From Chara braunii (Eukaryota > Streptophyta > Charophyceae > Charales > Characeae), in the NCBI GenBank assembly GCA_003427395.1, contig BFEA01000494.1, positions 483,661 through 519,948 of the forward strand: a stretch of DNA of 36,288 nucleotides. Direction: 5' to 3'. Below, piece by piece: positions 8,960-17,507 of this stretch. A program made the translations under genes and the position numbers. Position 1 is the stretch's first letter, and each line of letters opens with the position of its first letter. The notes beneath the pieces were generated by a model. That model was not told the DNA's origin. It saw only the letters and a program-made list of their open reading frames with translations, and searched no databases.

Positions 8960-9345
8960 GACCTATCGAATAGGAGTCTTAGCGAGTTCTAGAAGTCGTG
9001 GCTGTATCTCCTTCGAAGGGTCACGGTCGTAGCTGCCACAGTCCTGAATGGTCAAGGTCGTAGCTGCTACAGTACCGAAAGGCCAAGTCCACGGTCGTCC
9101 GGAAGGTCCGGAAGTGGCCTTTCGGGTATACTGCCCACAGTAGACCGAGGCAAGTGGGCAAGTGGTGGAGTCCACCTGTGCTGAGTCAGCGGTACCCAGT
9201 CCCAGTCAGTCCTAGTCCAGTCAAGCAAGTACCGTATGGGACTGTGCACCACGGGCATCGGAAAGGGGCAGACCAACGAGTTACACAAGTATAAATCAAG
9301 AGGCAGCGCCCAGCCATTCATTCATTGCTGCGTAAGCCCTGCGGA
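8960..9345 (+). promoter_or_regulatory. Promoter-like repeat with TATA box, copy 1
   Basis: From about 9135 this segment aligns with 30425-30700 in the same orientation (shared GAGTCAGCGGT.CCCAGTCCC, AAGTACC.TATGGGACTGTG and AAGTATAAATC). TATAAAT lies at 9290-9296 and is followed by 30 bases of conserved sequence where a pol II start would fall. Upstream are two tandem copies of a GGTCa.GGTCGTAGCTGC unit (9019-9080), like duplicated enhancer sites. It is probably the LTR or 5' promoter of an unrecognised element. The longest frame after it is not recognisable. Confidence 0.55.
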
Positions 9346-9479
9346 AGCACTGCCACAGCGACTTGTGCGAGGTGGTCTGCAGTGAGCCCAAAGACGAAGT
9401 GGGCGAGAAGGAGAGCTTAGCCATAGTGATAAGGGTGGTAGCGGCCATAGCCGCCATAGCTGATAGGAGAGTGTAGCGT

Positions 9480-9835
9480 GTGTGTTTGTGCGTGTGTGTA
9501 CAGTGTGATGCGTGTGGGATATCCAGGCTGATCCTGTGTGTGTGAACAGCAGAGTTGGGTTGGCGACGAACAGAGAGTTGTACCGGCGCTTGTATCTGAA
9601 CTGTGTTCTTGGTTACCATATCTCTGAGTTCTGAGTGGGCGCTTGTCGCCAGTTTGCTGCGCTACCTGTTTACATGAATGTGAGTTGTGAAAGAAAGCGA
9701 GTCTGATTGCACCGGGTTTAGGTGGGTTAATAACACTTAACAGTATCATGCATCGGTCAGGGAACTCTCCAGGCTGTACAGGGTTCAGCCTCATTTTTTA
9801 TGAGTTGATGAAAATCCAACGAAACAGTTTGTCAC
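9480..9835. other. Unassigned, no gene seen
   Basis: The minus-strand frame at 9417-9794 ends in a Gly/Tyr/His-rich stretch from repeated GGCCATAGC motifs but shows no domain. I see nothing else. Confidence 0.4.
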
Positions 9836-9873
9836 AAATACGACGTACGGTCATTGTTGCTGTATCTAGACTC
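9836..9873 (+). mobile_element. Palindromic MITE, half copy
   Basis: Matches the left arm of the 9947-10063 element (ACGTACGGTCATTGTTGCTG and TATCTAGACTC) without a matching right arm. Confidence 0.7.
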
Positions 9874-9946
9874 CTTTGTTCGACCTCGACCCTCGTGTGA
9901 GCAGCAGGCACGGTTTGCTTTTCCATCTGTTATTTCCTATATACAT

Positions 9947-10063
9947 CACCGTCTTCACCCGAATACAACGTACGGTCGTTGTTGCTGTATCTAGACTCGA
10001 AGTTGCCCCAAATACACCTATAATGACCGTACGACGTACGTTGTATTTGGGTGAACACAGTAC
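9947..10063. mobile_element. Palindromic MITE, full copy
   Basis: About 117 bp, nearly all of it inverted repeat. The arms start at ACCGTCTTCACCCGAATAC on the left and end at GTATTTGGGTGAACACAGT on the right, with ACGTACGGTC in both arms and a short centre near 9996-10010. It belongs to the family also seen at 15044, 16543 and 19281. Such foldback MITEs have no coding capacity and move with a transposase encoded elsewhere. Confidence 0.85.
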
Positions 10064-10400
10064 GCTGTGCCAAGTTGCCAACTGTAATCTAAAAAAAAAA
10101 CAAAAAATGGATAAGAGGAGGAAAGGTGGAAAGATGAAAGCTGTGCAAACAGACTTCAGGAAGCATCTTCAGAGTTCCTAAACCCTAAACCAAAGTTGTG
10201 TGCACACTGGCGCACCGAACGAATTTCAGGGGCTTGCACACTGGCGGACCGGCGAATATGCTCGAGTGACTCAGAGATTGTAGAAATGATTTTCTGTAGA
10301 AACAGTCAATCGGCGGGGCATCGATGTCCTGCAACAAGTGTGAATTCTCATGACTCTATAGCTCTGTTGTTTAGAATTCTCTGGGATTTAGTACTTCTTC
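10064..10400. other. Unassigned; short telomere-like motif
   Basis: No gene seen. CCTAAACCCTAAACC at 10179-10193 is about two units of a TTTAGGG-type telomeric repeat, too short to mean much. Confidence 0.45.
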
Positions 10401-10410
10401 CTCGTCGTCG

Positions 10411-10458
10411 TCTCCTCCTCCTCCTCCTCCTCCTCCTCCTCCTCCTCCTCCTCCTCCC
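10411..10458. repeat. (CTC)n trinucleotide repeat
   Basis: About 15 tandem CTC units. Downstream to about 10615 the strand stays pyrimidine-rich. Confidence 0.95.
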
Positions 10459-10789
10459 TAAACCTGTGCAATCCTCTTCCCCAGCCTCTCATTTTCCTTT
10501 GCCTATTATAATCCTATTCCTTTTCCTGTGCCTATTCTTTCCTCCTCGCTTCCAATCCTTTGCATCTGCCTCTCCTCCTCTTCCTTTCCCTCTTCTTTCC
10601 CCTTCTTCTTTTTTTTTGTTTTTTATTTTCAAAGGGCGACCGCCTTGAGATATCATCGTCGAGCTGATCAGCGCCAGGTAATTCAGAATTATTTGATTTC
10701 TGTTCATCTGATTGCGTCTGGATACGAACTCGGTTCTGCATTTCAACAGTTTATTGAGTGTACCAACTGAGGTAGGCCAGTCGGTTCTT

Positions 10790-10901
10790 CCCCCTTCTTC
10801 TAATCCTCTTTCCTCTTCCTCTTCCTCTTCCTCTTCTTCCTCTTCCTCTTCTTTCCCCTCATAACCCTCTAACAAAAAAAAAAAAAAAAAAAAAAAAAAA
10901 A
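10790..10901 (+). repeat. (TCTTCC)n plus A28 tract
   Basis: A pyrimidine hexamer repeat (10790-10858) is followed shortly by 28 A (10874-10901). The A-tract may be a retroposon tail, but I cannot name the body upstream. Confidence 0.85.
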
Positions 10902-10963
10902 CAATAAGTGGTTGTGTTCAGGTTTCAAGGCTGTCCAGTTACGAGTGAGCTTTTGCTCTTTCT

Positions 10964-11069
10964 CTCTTTCTTAATTCTTTGGTTAAATTGAAAACATACC
11001 CCTCGTTGCATCACTGCCGTCATCAAAGAATTAAGAAAGAGGACTTCGAAATTTTTGATGCAACGAGGG
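10964..11069. repeat. Two interleaved inverted repeats (a-b-a'-b')
   Basis: Arm a, 10964-10981 (CTCTTTCTTAATTCTTTG), is the perfect complement of 11024-11041. Arm b, 11000-11013 (CCCTCGTTGCATCA), is the perfect complement of 11056-11069. The order a-b-a'-b' crosses, so in one strand the stems could form only a pseudoknot, not a nested hairpin. Confidence 0.9.
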
Positions 11070-11310
11070 CAATCACAAGGCACTGCACTGAGGGCCAGGG
11101 CAATCACAAAGCACACCCACCCACACCCACACCCACACATATGAGAATATGTGCGCAATGCTCGATAGCTTCAGCAAAACCCACATCGCTGAATGTGAAA
11201 TTGAAAAAATTCCCATCTTGTTGGTCCCATCCTGGTGCCCCCCGTTCGTACCATCACCACGCCCAAGATCCTCCAATCGCCAATCATGCCGACAAAAAAA
11301 AACATGGCGG

Positions 11311-11562
11311 CGCTGTCAATTGCCAGCATGACCCCATTGGCGATTTTGGTACAGCCACACCAAGTTTTGCAAATTTGGTGTGGTGGCTGTACCAAAATCG
11401 CCAAAACTCGTATAAGAAATAAAAAGAGTACACTATAAAAGAGTAATTTCATATTTTTTAGTTGTATACATTACAACTAAAAAATATGAAATTACTCTAA
11501 ATAGTAAATATATCACTTAAATTCCTATTATATGGGGTCATGCTGGCAATTGTGCTGGAGCG
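11311..11562. mobile_element. Three-part nested foldback element
   Basis: Outer arms 11317-11337 and 11532-11552 are perfect 21-bp complements (CCAGCATGACCCC within). Inside sit two further hairpins: 11337-11358 against 11383-11404 (22 bp, extended by CCACACCAA/TTGGTGTGG with a 3-nt slip), and 11441-11466 against 11472-11497 (26 bp perfect, 5-nt loop). Single-stranded it would form a three-way junction. It looks like a foldback DNA transposon; no target duplication is clear. Confidence 0.85.
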
Positions 11563-11747
11563 CTAGTGTACTGGACTGATAAGTCCCGTCTGTGTGAGGG
11601 GGTAAGAGTACCAGGCGCAGTTACGTGGTGACTACAGAGCGAAGTGTACGAGAATTGCCGTGTCCGTGGGTGTTGTGTGTGGTGTGTGGTGAGTTGGACA
11701 CTACAGCCTGGCAGGGGTGGGGTGGATATCACGACCGGTACGATTCC

Positions 11748-11862
11748 ACTTTTGAACACCGTGTCCTGGCTGTAGTTATTGGCTCTTGAGGCTGAGGTCG
11801 CCGGTTCGAATCTGTGCTTGCACGGAGGAGGGCTTAGGCCCAGACGTATGGAATCCATACTT
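11748..11862 (+). mobile_element. tRNA-derived SINE, second family, D-arm deleted
   Basis: Aligns with the minus-strand copy at 8166-8285 from TGAACACCGTGTCC through B box GGTTCGAATC (about 11802-11811) to GCACGGAGG and GGCTTAG. About 17 bases covering the A box and D-arm are missing or replaced, so this copy has lost half of an internal pol III promoter. The anticodon-arm equivalent keeps the loop TCTTGAG. Confidence 0.7.
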
Positions 11863-11894
11863 GGAGGGTTCTTTTTTTTTTCTTTTTTTTTTTC

Positions 11895-11903
11895 GGTGTG
11901 TGN

Positions 11904-11963
<60 letters not shown>
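11895..11963. repeat. (TG)n microsatellite with one ambiguous base
   Basis: About 34 TG units. Base 11903 is N in the given sequence, the only ambiguity in the window. On the minus strand this is a CA-repeat tail to the retroposon end at 11966-12085. Confidence 0.95.
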
Positions 11964-11965
<2 letters not shown>

Positions 11966-12085
11966 CCCAGTCTAGCTGTTAGGAGGGGCGATATGACCAG
12001 CCCAGCCTAGCAGCCGTTCTGGTTGCTCCAGTCTATTGGTGGGGAGCGTCACCTGCTGGAAATGGGGTCCAGCGTCCCTGTACAT
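11966..12085 (-). mobile_element. LINE-type retroposon 3' end with (CA)n tail
   Basis: On the minus strand, GCTGGA, loop CCCCATT and TCCAGC form a perfect 6-bp stem (12055-12073). GCTCCCCACCAATAGACTGG follows, matching 16105-16127 and the complement of 19529-19552. The tail is (CA)n instead of A(n). The second hairpin of the family (TAATG loop) is not visible upstream. Confidence 0.7.
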
Positions 12086-12229
12086 ACAGCATGAGTTTCC
12101 TTGGATACATAGAAGATATTGAGGAGTAATGATTAGGAAGTACCTTAATTTATATCGAACAAAATAGCTGTCGTGTGAAACCAACTACCTGCTTGCAAAA
12201 TCATACCATACGTCTTCGCTGCAAAAGTA

Positions 12230-12510
12230 TCCAGGACCTTGGTAAACAGGAGGGTCTACCGGATAGCCCTTCCTTCTGAGATGCTATTTTCAGCATCAGG
12301 ACTTGAGCCGGTATGTTCTCACGAAACGACATGTTCCTGTCGATCCTACAGAGCCTGCCTGCAATTGTGGCCGCCTTTTGACTTCAAGTTCGATTGGACC
12401 AGGATCCAAAATCATGTCCGGCCCTGATGGCCAAATCCCGACTATTCATCAAATCCTCCTCATTTCTCGTCCTTTGAGAGCAGCCCATGTACCAGGTACA
12501 CTCCTCCCGA
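12230..12510 (+). pseudogene. Possible LINE C-terminal fossil
   Basis: A frame across 12303-12521 contains a CNCG motif after a basic, proline-bearing stretch, loosely like the zinc-binding end of non-LTR reverse transcriptases. The following His/Cys ligands are not evident and the neighbouring frames are equally open, so this is only a suggestion. Confidence 0.2.
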
Positions 12511-12699
12511 ATCTCCATTGAGCGCCCCAATAATTCCCGACCCGCGGACCCTTCATCTGTGCATTTCAACGTCAGGGTCCGGGGGTGACATTTCCCGAAA
12601 TTCTGCCAAATTGTGGTGGCAGTAAGAGGGGACGCCCCATCATCCGTCTTGCACAAAACAAACACAAAGCCCGCAAGGGGAGGGCCCTCCTTTTTTTTG

Positions 12700-12724
12700 G
12701 GCGGGGGGCTCGGGGGGGGGGGGG
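12700..12724. repeat. G-rich run (G13 and shorter)
   Basis: G-runs of 3, 6 and 13 within 25 bases, following a T8 run. Confidence 0.9.
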
Positions 12725-12968
12725 AATGCTCATACTGTTCCCCATTGGAAATACCAAAACCTGCTTCAGAAACTCCAGATGCCTAAGTATAAGTGAATCT
12801 GAGACTATAAGGCAACAAATTTCTGAATGTCAGCAAAAGTAACCCCCATCCAGCCCCTGGGAACTCTGCAGCCCCCTGGCTAAGATGAAGCCCCACGACC
12901 CCTGGGGGAATTTACCCAAACACACTGGCATCCTGGCCGTGAATGCCAGTCCAACAAGCAGTCCAAGG

Positions 12969-13086
12969 CACGTAGAAGCAAACTGTGGGGGAGGCGGGAG
13001 AACATATCTTTAATATCGTATGATGCTCACGTAGAAGCAAACTATGGGGGAGGCGGGAGAACATATCTTTAATATCGTATGATGCT
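12969..13086. repeat. 59-bp tandem duplication, near-identical
   Basis: 12969-13027 and 13028-13086 differ at one base (GCAAACTGTGG versus GCAAACTATGG), so this is a young duplication. Confidence 0.95.
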
Positions 13087-13315
13087 CCCGCCACCCTCGC
13101 GCCCTCGCGTATCGTTCGTGTTCAATAGCCTTGTTATTTTTTCCCAACTCATTAACCAGGTCGCCCACTGATTCGAGGTTAAAATGAAATCTGGCAGGGA
13201 GCGCATTCAACAGACCATGGACTGCCCTGAGACCTTTCCCACATAAAATTAAAAATTTGCTTTTGCAAAAAAGAGAGGAGAATAGGATGAGTATTAAGGA
13301 CCTGTTTTTAATTTG

Positions 13316-13319
<4 letters not shown>

Positions 13320-13358
<39 letters not shown>

Positions 13359-13406
13359 AAACAAACAAACAAACAAACAAACAAACAAACAAACAAACAA
13401 ACAAAC
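13320..13406 (+). repeat. A38 followed by (CAAA)12
   Basis: A 38-base A tract passes directly into about twelve CAAA units, a common fate of a retroposon A-tail. I cannot name the element on its left. Confidence 0.95.
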
Positions 13407-13833
13407 CTGTCCCCCCATACGAGGAGGAGACAGTTGTATTTCTATTAAATGTAAAGATTGAAAAAGAAAAAGGGGAACCAACTGTGGCTGTGACACACTT
13501 TTAGTTTGAAAAAGGCAAGAATAGACAAAGTGGCGCTGGTGTCGTGGTGTGAGTTTCGAAATGTGCAAGTTGTTTAGCGGGGGTCTAAAACTGCACCAGT
13601 CATTACCCGCAGTGGCTCTTGGCAGATTTAGGGGGGTCGCCTTTTTTGCACCATAATTTCGGGAACTGCTAAAGTTGCCCATTTTGAACATTGGGTGTGA
13701 CTCCAAAGTACTTGACCCCCCCCTCCCAAAAAAAAAAAAAGGACCCTTCCCACGGTTGCACCTGTTCACATGCTGCCCTTGCGGCGGATTGGCCTACTCG
13801 ACCAAGCAAGCTGGTTGTCCCCACCGGGTCTTA

Positions 13834-14296
13834 GGCGTCGTTAGACACTCCTCGGGGACGTGATTCCAAGGATTTCATCTTCGTTCCACCTGTCCTCGGA
13901 GATGAAATCGGAAATGAAAATGTGAAAACACTCCGAGGACAAATCCTTGGGCACGAGGGTTTCCCAGCCAAATCGTCCTCGGCTCCAAGGGACCTCGCGA
14001 GGTCCTTGGGGCCCGAGGATCCGTGTTTCACGGAGAGGAGAGGGCATGCATGTAGAGAGACGTTACAAACGAGAATTCGGATTGTGGTGGCACCCTATTG
14101 GCTGAAAGCCTGAAGCAGTGAAGCACAACTTTTTTTCTTTTTTTTTCCTTTTTTTTTTTTCTGACATCGCTCAGAGGACGAGTCCTAAAACCAATGCTCC
14201 GCGGATGAGTCTAACAAAGACGACAAAAACCCTAAGTTTTTCTGAGGATGAATCCTCGGAGCCCGAGGATGCCCTGAGGAGTGTCTAACGACGCCC
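13834..14296. mobile_element. MITE, TTA target duplication, CGAGGA-rich
   Basis: Terminal inverted repeats of about 24 bp (13834-13857 and 14272-14295, beginning GGCGTCGTTAGACACTCC) enclose 463 bp. TTA lies directly outside each end (13831-13833 and 14297-14299), a 3-bp target duplication of the kind made by PIF/Harbinger transposases. CGAGGA or its complement TCCTCG recurs at least eight times inside, in both orientations and clustered toward the ends, like subterminal transposase-binding repeats. There is no coding frame of note. A T-rich tract lies at 14129-14161. Confidence 0.85.
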
Positions 14297-14660
14297 TTAG
14301 ATTGATTGAATTTGATTCGACTAAATAGCTGTGCAGATGATGGTGGTGTAAAGCTGCCAGAAGTTTCTTGGCGACATTTTGGGCCTCGCTCCACTAGACA
14401 ACATTATCCACGTATGTTGACTGCATGCTGGACTGGATACACTTGGACTGTTACAACGTGTTTTTTTTTTTATGTATCCGGACTGTTACCAGCTCCAGAT
14501 ACAAGTAGAAATGTTGTGCAGTGGAGCAAGGCCTATTTTCTTGTTTCCAACTTTCCATTACTTACTCAGCGAGAAGCGGTCCTTGAAAGACACTCCGTGC
14601 CGAGCCCACGGGCAACCATTGTTCCTGTTCTTTGTTGCGGCCCTGTTCCTGGTTGGTTCC

Positions 14661-14934
14661 AGGTCCAGTCCTGGGGCGATGTTCCACTTGCAGTGATTTT
14701 TCATTTCTGGCTGTTGATCTTCGTAATCTACGGTGAGAAATCGAGAATTCAGGTGCCAGTCCCCAGGCGAAGTCCCACTTACAGTGATTCTTCATGTCTG
14801 GCCGTTGATCTTCGTAATCTACGGTGAGAAATCGAGAATTCGGGTGCCAGTCCCCAGGCGAAGTCCCACTTACAGTGATTCTTCATGTCTGGCCGTTGAT
14901 CTTCGTAATCTACAGTGAGAAATGGAGTATTCGG
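14661..14934. repeat. 91-bp tandem repeat, three units
   Basis: The phrase GATCTTCGTAATCTAC starts at 14716, 14807 and 14898, a 91-base period. Units 2 and 3 are nearly identical and unit 1 is diverged in its first half (CCTGGGGCGATGTTCCACTT versus CCCCAGGCGAAGTCCCACTT). The 91-bp period is not a multiple of three, so it is not a coding repeat. Confidence 0.92.
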
Positions 14935-15043
14935 GTAAGTGCTTATCCGCCGGAGACGGGGAGGAGGTGAAAAACATTTGCTCGGTGGAGCTGCACATGG
15001 TGCAGAAAAGAGTGTGCTATGTAGAGTCCAAGCATGAATGTAG

Positions 15044-15177
15044 CACTACCATCTTCACCCGGATAAAAAGCCCATTCATTATTATAGGCTTTTATAGCTG
15101 TATTTTGGGGAATTTTCAATGTAGATACAGTGATAAAACGACCAGGTGCGTGTTCCATTCGGGTAAAAACGGTAGTG
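15044..15177. mobile_element. Palindromic MITE, diverged copy
   Basis: The ends CACTACCATCTTCACCC (left) and GGGTAAAAACGGTAGTG (right) are complementary, and the centre keeps ATAGCTGTATTTTGGGG and GTAGATACAG. It belongs to the 9947/16543 family, with the central arms degraded. Confidence 0.75.
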
Positions 15178-15235
15178 GGGCCTACCTTTCCTCTTACTCC
15201 CCTGTAGTGGGGCCTACCTTTCCTCTTACTCCCCT
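15172..15235. repeat. 32-bp tandem duplication
   Basis: The unit GTAGTGGGGCCTACC... occurs at 15172-15203 and 15204-15235 without visible change. It begins at the last bases of the palindromic MITE. Confidence 0.92.
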
Positions 15236-15239
15236 GTCT

Positions 15240-15640
15240 GTCAGCGCAGTCAAACTAGTAACAGAGAATGAGAGCAATCAATAGAAAAGAAGTTATGGGA
15301 TCAAAAAAAAAAAGAAGAGAGAGAGAGGGGGTGGGGGAGGGATCAGAATAATGAGGGTTAGAGGGAGTAGGTTCCACTGTAGTTATGATGAAATACACGT
15401 GCACGATACTATGCGTACACCCGTTGCATAGACACAGGATGACACATGCATTCACAGGTAGAAAGCACAAAGTACATCAATACAACAATTGCGAAGTACA
15501 CCAGTGCAATAATTGCAAAGTACAATGATTGCTTCAAGCCAGCGGGTTATGGAACCCCGAACAGTTTTGACCGCTGCCACACGGTCATCCTCGGGGGGAA
15601 ACTCGACCTCTCCTCGACCCTAGTCCCCCATACTCAACGT
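15240..15640. other. Unassigned; 24-bp tandem near 15467
   Basis: No gene seen. A short tandem lies at about 15467-15530 (AAGTACA...ATTGC, two and a half units). Confidence 0.5.
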
Positions 15641-15641
15641 A

Positions 15642-15675
15642 CCCCCCCCCCCCCCCAACACACACACACACTCCG
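15642..15675. repeat. C15 plus (CA)n
   Basis: A C15 run (15642-15656) leads into a short CA repeat. Confidence 0.93.
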
Positions 15676-16018
15676 CCATTGACCCTACAAACATCTCCAG
15701 AAATGTCTGCGGGTCTGCCATCGAAGGACCCGGAAAGACCTGAGGCTACGCAAATATCATTCATATAGTATTGCCTCAGACCCCAGTACTACCTGTCCTA
15801 ATTAGAGAAACATACCTGCAAACACTTGGCAGATCGTAAATTCGACTCCACACCCGCTAGCAGCAGCGGAGATGGTGGCTCTGCTGCAGTAAGTCTTGCT
15901 GGAGTGAGGTAAAGTGGAAGGAATGGGGGGGGGTTCTGAGTAGTTTTCTGAATTCTGTTCATATTCTGAAGTTTGTCATAGTCATTTTCTAAGTAGCTTC
16001 GATTTTTTCTGAGCCAAA

Positions 16019-16154
16019 GCCGGGTAATGGCCCCGGTATCTCAATGATCACAATTATATGTAAATTTCCATATGGGACGCTGGGCCCGGTTCCCAGCACG
16101 TGCTGCTCCCCATGAATAGATTGGAGCCTTGTTCCCAAAAAAAAAAAAAAAAAC
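16019..16154 (+). mobile_element. LINE-type retroposon 3' end, two hairpins, A18
   Basis: Hairpin A: GCCGGG (16019-16024), loop TAATGGC, CCCGGT (16032-16037). Hairpin B: GCTGGG (16079-16084), loop CCCGGTT, CCCAGC (16092-16097). CTGCTCCCCATGAATAGATT and an A18 tail (16137-16154) follow. It aligns in order with the minus-strand end at 19499-19629. The body upstream is not recognised. Confidence 0.82.
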
Positions 16155-16505
16155 AGCTACGGGGAAACCCTAGAATACCACACGATAGGATCTACAGTGT
16201 CCGGGCTCAACACCCCATGTGCATCAATTACCTCAAGTCAGTACTGCCATAGCCCTGAGTGCGGGTGTATATCCAACACACAAAGCACACCCGAGTTCAA
16301 GTCTTAAGTAGTCGTAACTCCAGTACTGGTCCGGATAACAACTATCATAGGTTCAAAACCCGCTCGCCGTCCAGACCGAAGTAAGACAAAATAACACAAG
16401 GCTTAGACCGAAGTACCAGCTGAAAAATTACAAACCAACAAGGTACCCCCGTTCGATTCCCATGGGTCACCTGCAAAAAGAATAACACTGCCGTCAGCAA
16501 GTCCT
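16155..16505. other. Unassigned; isolated B-box-like motif
   Basis: GTTCGATTCCC at 16449-16459 resembles a B box, but no A box or tRNA fold is visible before it. No gene seen. Confidence 0.4.
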
Positions 16506-16694
16506 ACCGATAACAGTTCAAATGAAAGCATACAGCGGTCAGCTACCTTCTTCCCCTGAATACAACGAACGGTCATTATAGCTGTATTTGAGGCATCTTT
16601 CAGTGTAGGTACAACTATAATGACCATACGTTGTATTCGGGCGAAGAAGGTAGTCCGACCGATAACAGTTCAAATGAACACATACAGTGGTCAG
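16506..16694. mobile_element. Palindromic MITE between 37-bp direct repeats
   Basis: The MITE is 16543-16653: the arms start CTACCTTCTTC and end GAAGAAGGTAG, and about 30 bp of each arm pair with a few mismatches (AATACAACG/CGTTGTATT, GGTCATTATAG/CTATAATGACC). Direct repeats 16506-16542 and 16658-16694 differ at three positions and hug the element. At 37 bp they are too long for a target duplication, so the locus was duplicated, or the MITE moved together with its flank. Confidence 0.85.
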
Positions 16695-16699
16695 ATAGT

Positions 16700-17500
16700 C
16701 CTACTAATACACGCCCAGTTGGGCAATATATATGGAGCCAAGGATCCGCAAAGTGATGAAAAGGACTCGTATGGACGATGCAGTGTCAGCAGAGCATCAA
16801 CAAGCAATGTATATCCAGATACATATAAAAATAGCATAATGTAGTGCAATGGAAGACTCAAAGATATGACCTGACCTGTCAGATACTGACGCGACTATGT
16901 AGGTAACTGCCGCCATGTACTAACTGCCGTCATGGTCCCTGTGCAGGTCGCCGGCGTGGAGTGCGGCTATGGCGCCAGGTAAGTACCGCCGATGCAGGTA
17001 TGGCCTCCGCCTCACCTCCTACCTACGCCTCTACCTCTGCAGTGCAGCGCTGTGTCGCGCTGCTCCAGCAGCGTATCGCCCAAGAAGTGAGCTACCTTAA
17101 CTGTGTGTCTGCCCAGCCGTGGCCCAGCTATAAGTAGCGCTGGGCTGGCCGGTCTGCCTCTGTGTGCCTACGGTTGTGTGCCCAAAACGTGGGCCTACTG
17201 GGTGTGGGTCCTGACCGAACGTCCAGACACTGTACCTGGCCCAGGGAGGCCTGCCTTCTAGTGAACCTGGCCCACGGCGCAGCGTTGGGAGCTGCAGATC
17301 TGAAACGACACCTGAACAGACAAAAATGGGACAGCAAATAAATAAATAAATAAATGCTGTCTCGAATCGAATCCTGCGGCCTAAGGGCCAGCCGTGGGCC
17401 TCCAGGGCGTGCGTTCGAAGGGCGTGCGGCCTGGGGGGCCCCAGCAACCATTGGGCCCCCAAAATGGGGCCCGTGTGCAAGCTCAGCATGTAACACCCCC
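16700..17500. other. Unassigned; possible intron signals
   Basis: CCTGTGCAG precedes a 34-base GC-rich segment (16949-16979) that ends at GTAAGTACC, and CTCTGCAG lies near 17036. This looks like acceptor, small exon, donor and acceptor, but I cannot extend it to a recognisable protein. TATAAGTAG lies at 17128. No gene is claimed. Confidence 0.3.
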
Positions 17501-17507
17501 CCCCTCT

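Noticed and set aside
10179-10193. Interstitial telomere repeat
   Set aside because: Only about two units of CCCTAAA. Chance is likely.
10196-10875. Frames of 128-150 codons around the CTC repeat
   Set aside because: Driven by the trinucleotide and pyrimidine repeats (Leu and Glu runs), and open on both strands.
12384-12665. 93-codon minus-strand frame as a gene
   Set aside because: It has no recognisable domain and overlaps equally open plus-strand frames.
14165-14215. Hammerhead-ribozyme-like GAGGACGAGTCC and GGATGAGTC
   Set aside because: No CUGAUGA...GAAA core with three stems could be assembled. The motifs belong to the CGAGGA repeats of the MITE.
16949-17041. Small exon between splice-like signals
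   Set aside because: The signals are short and common, and no protein could be extended on either side.
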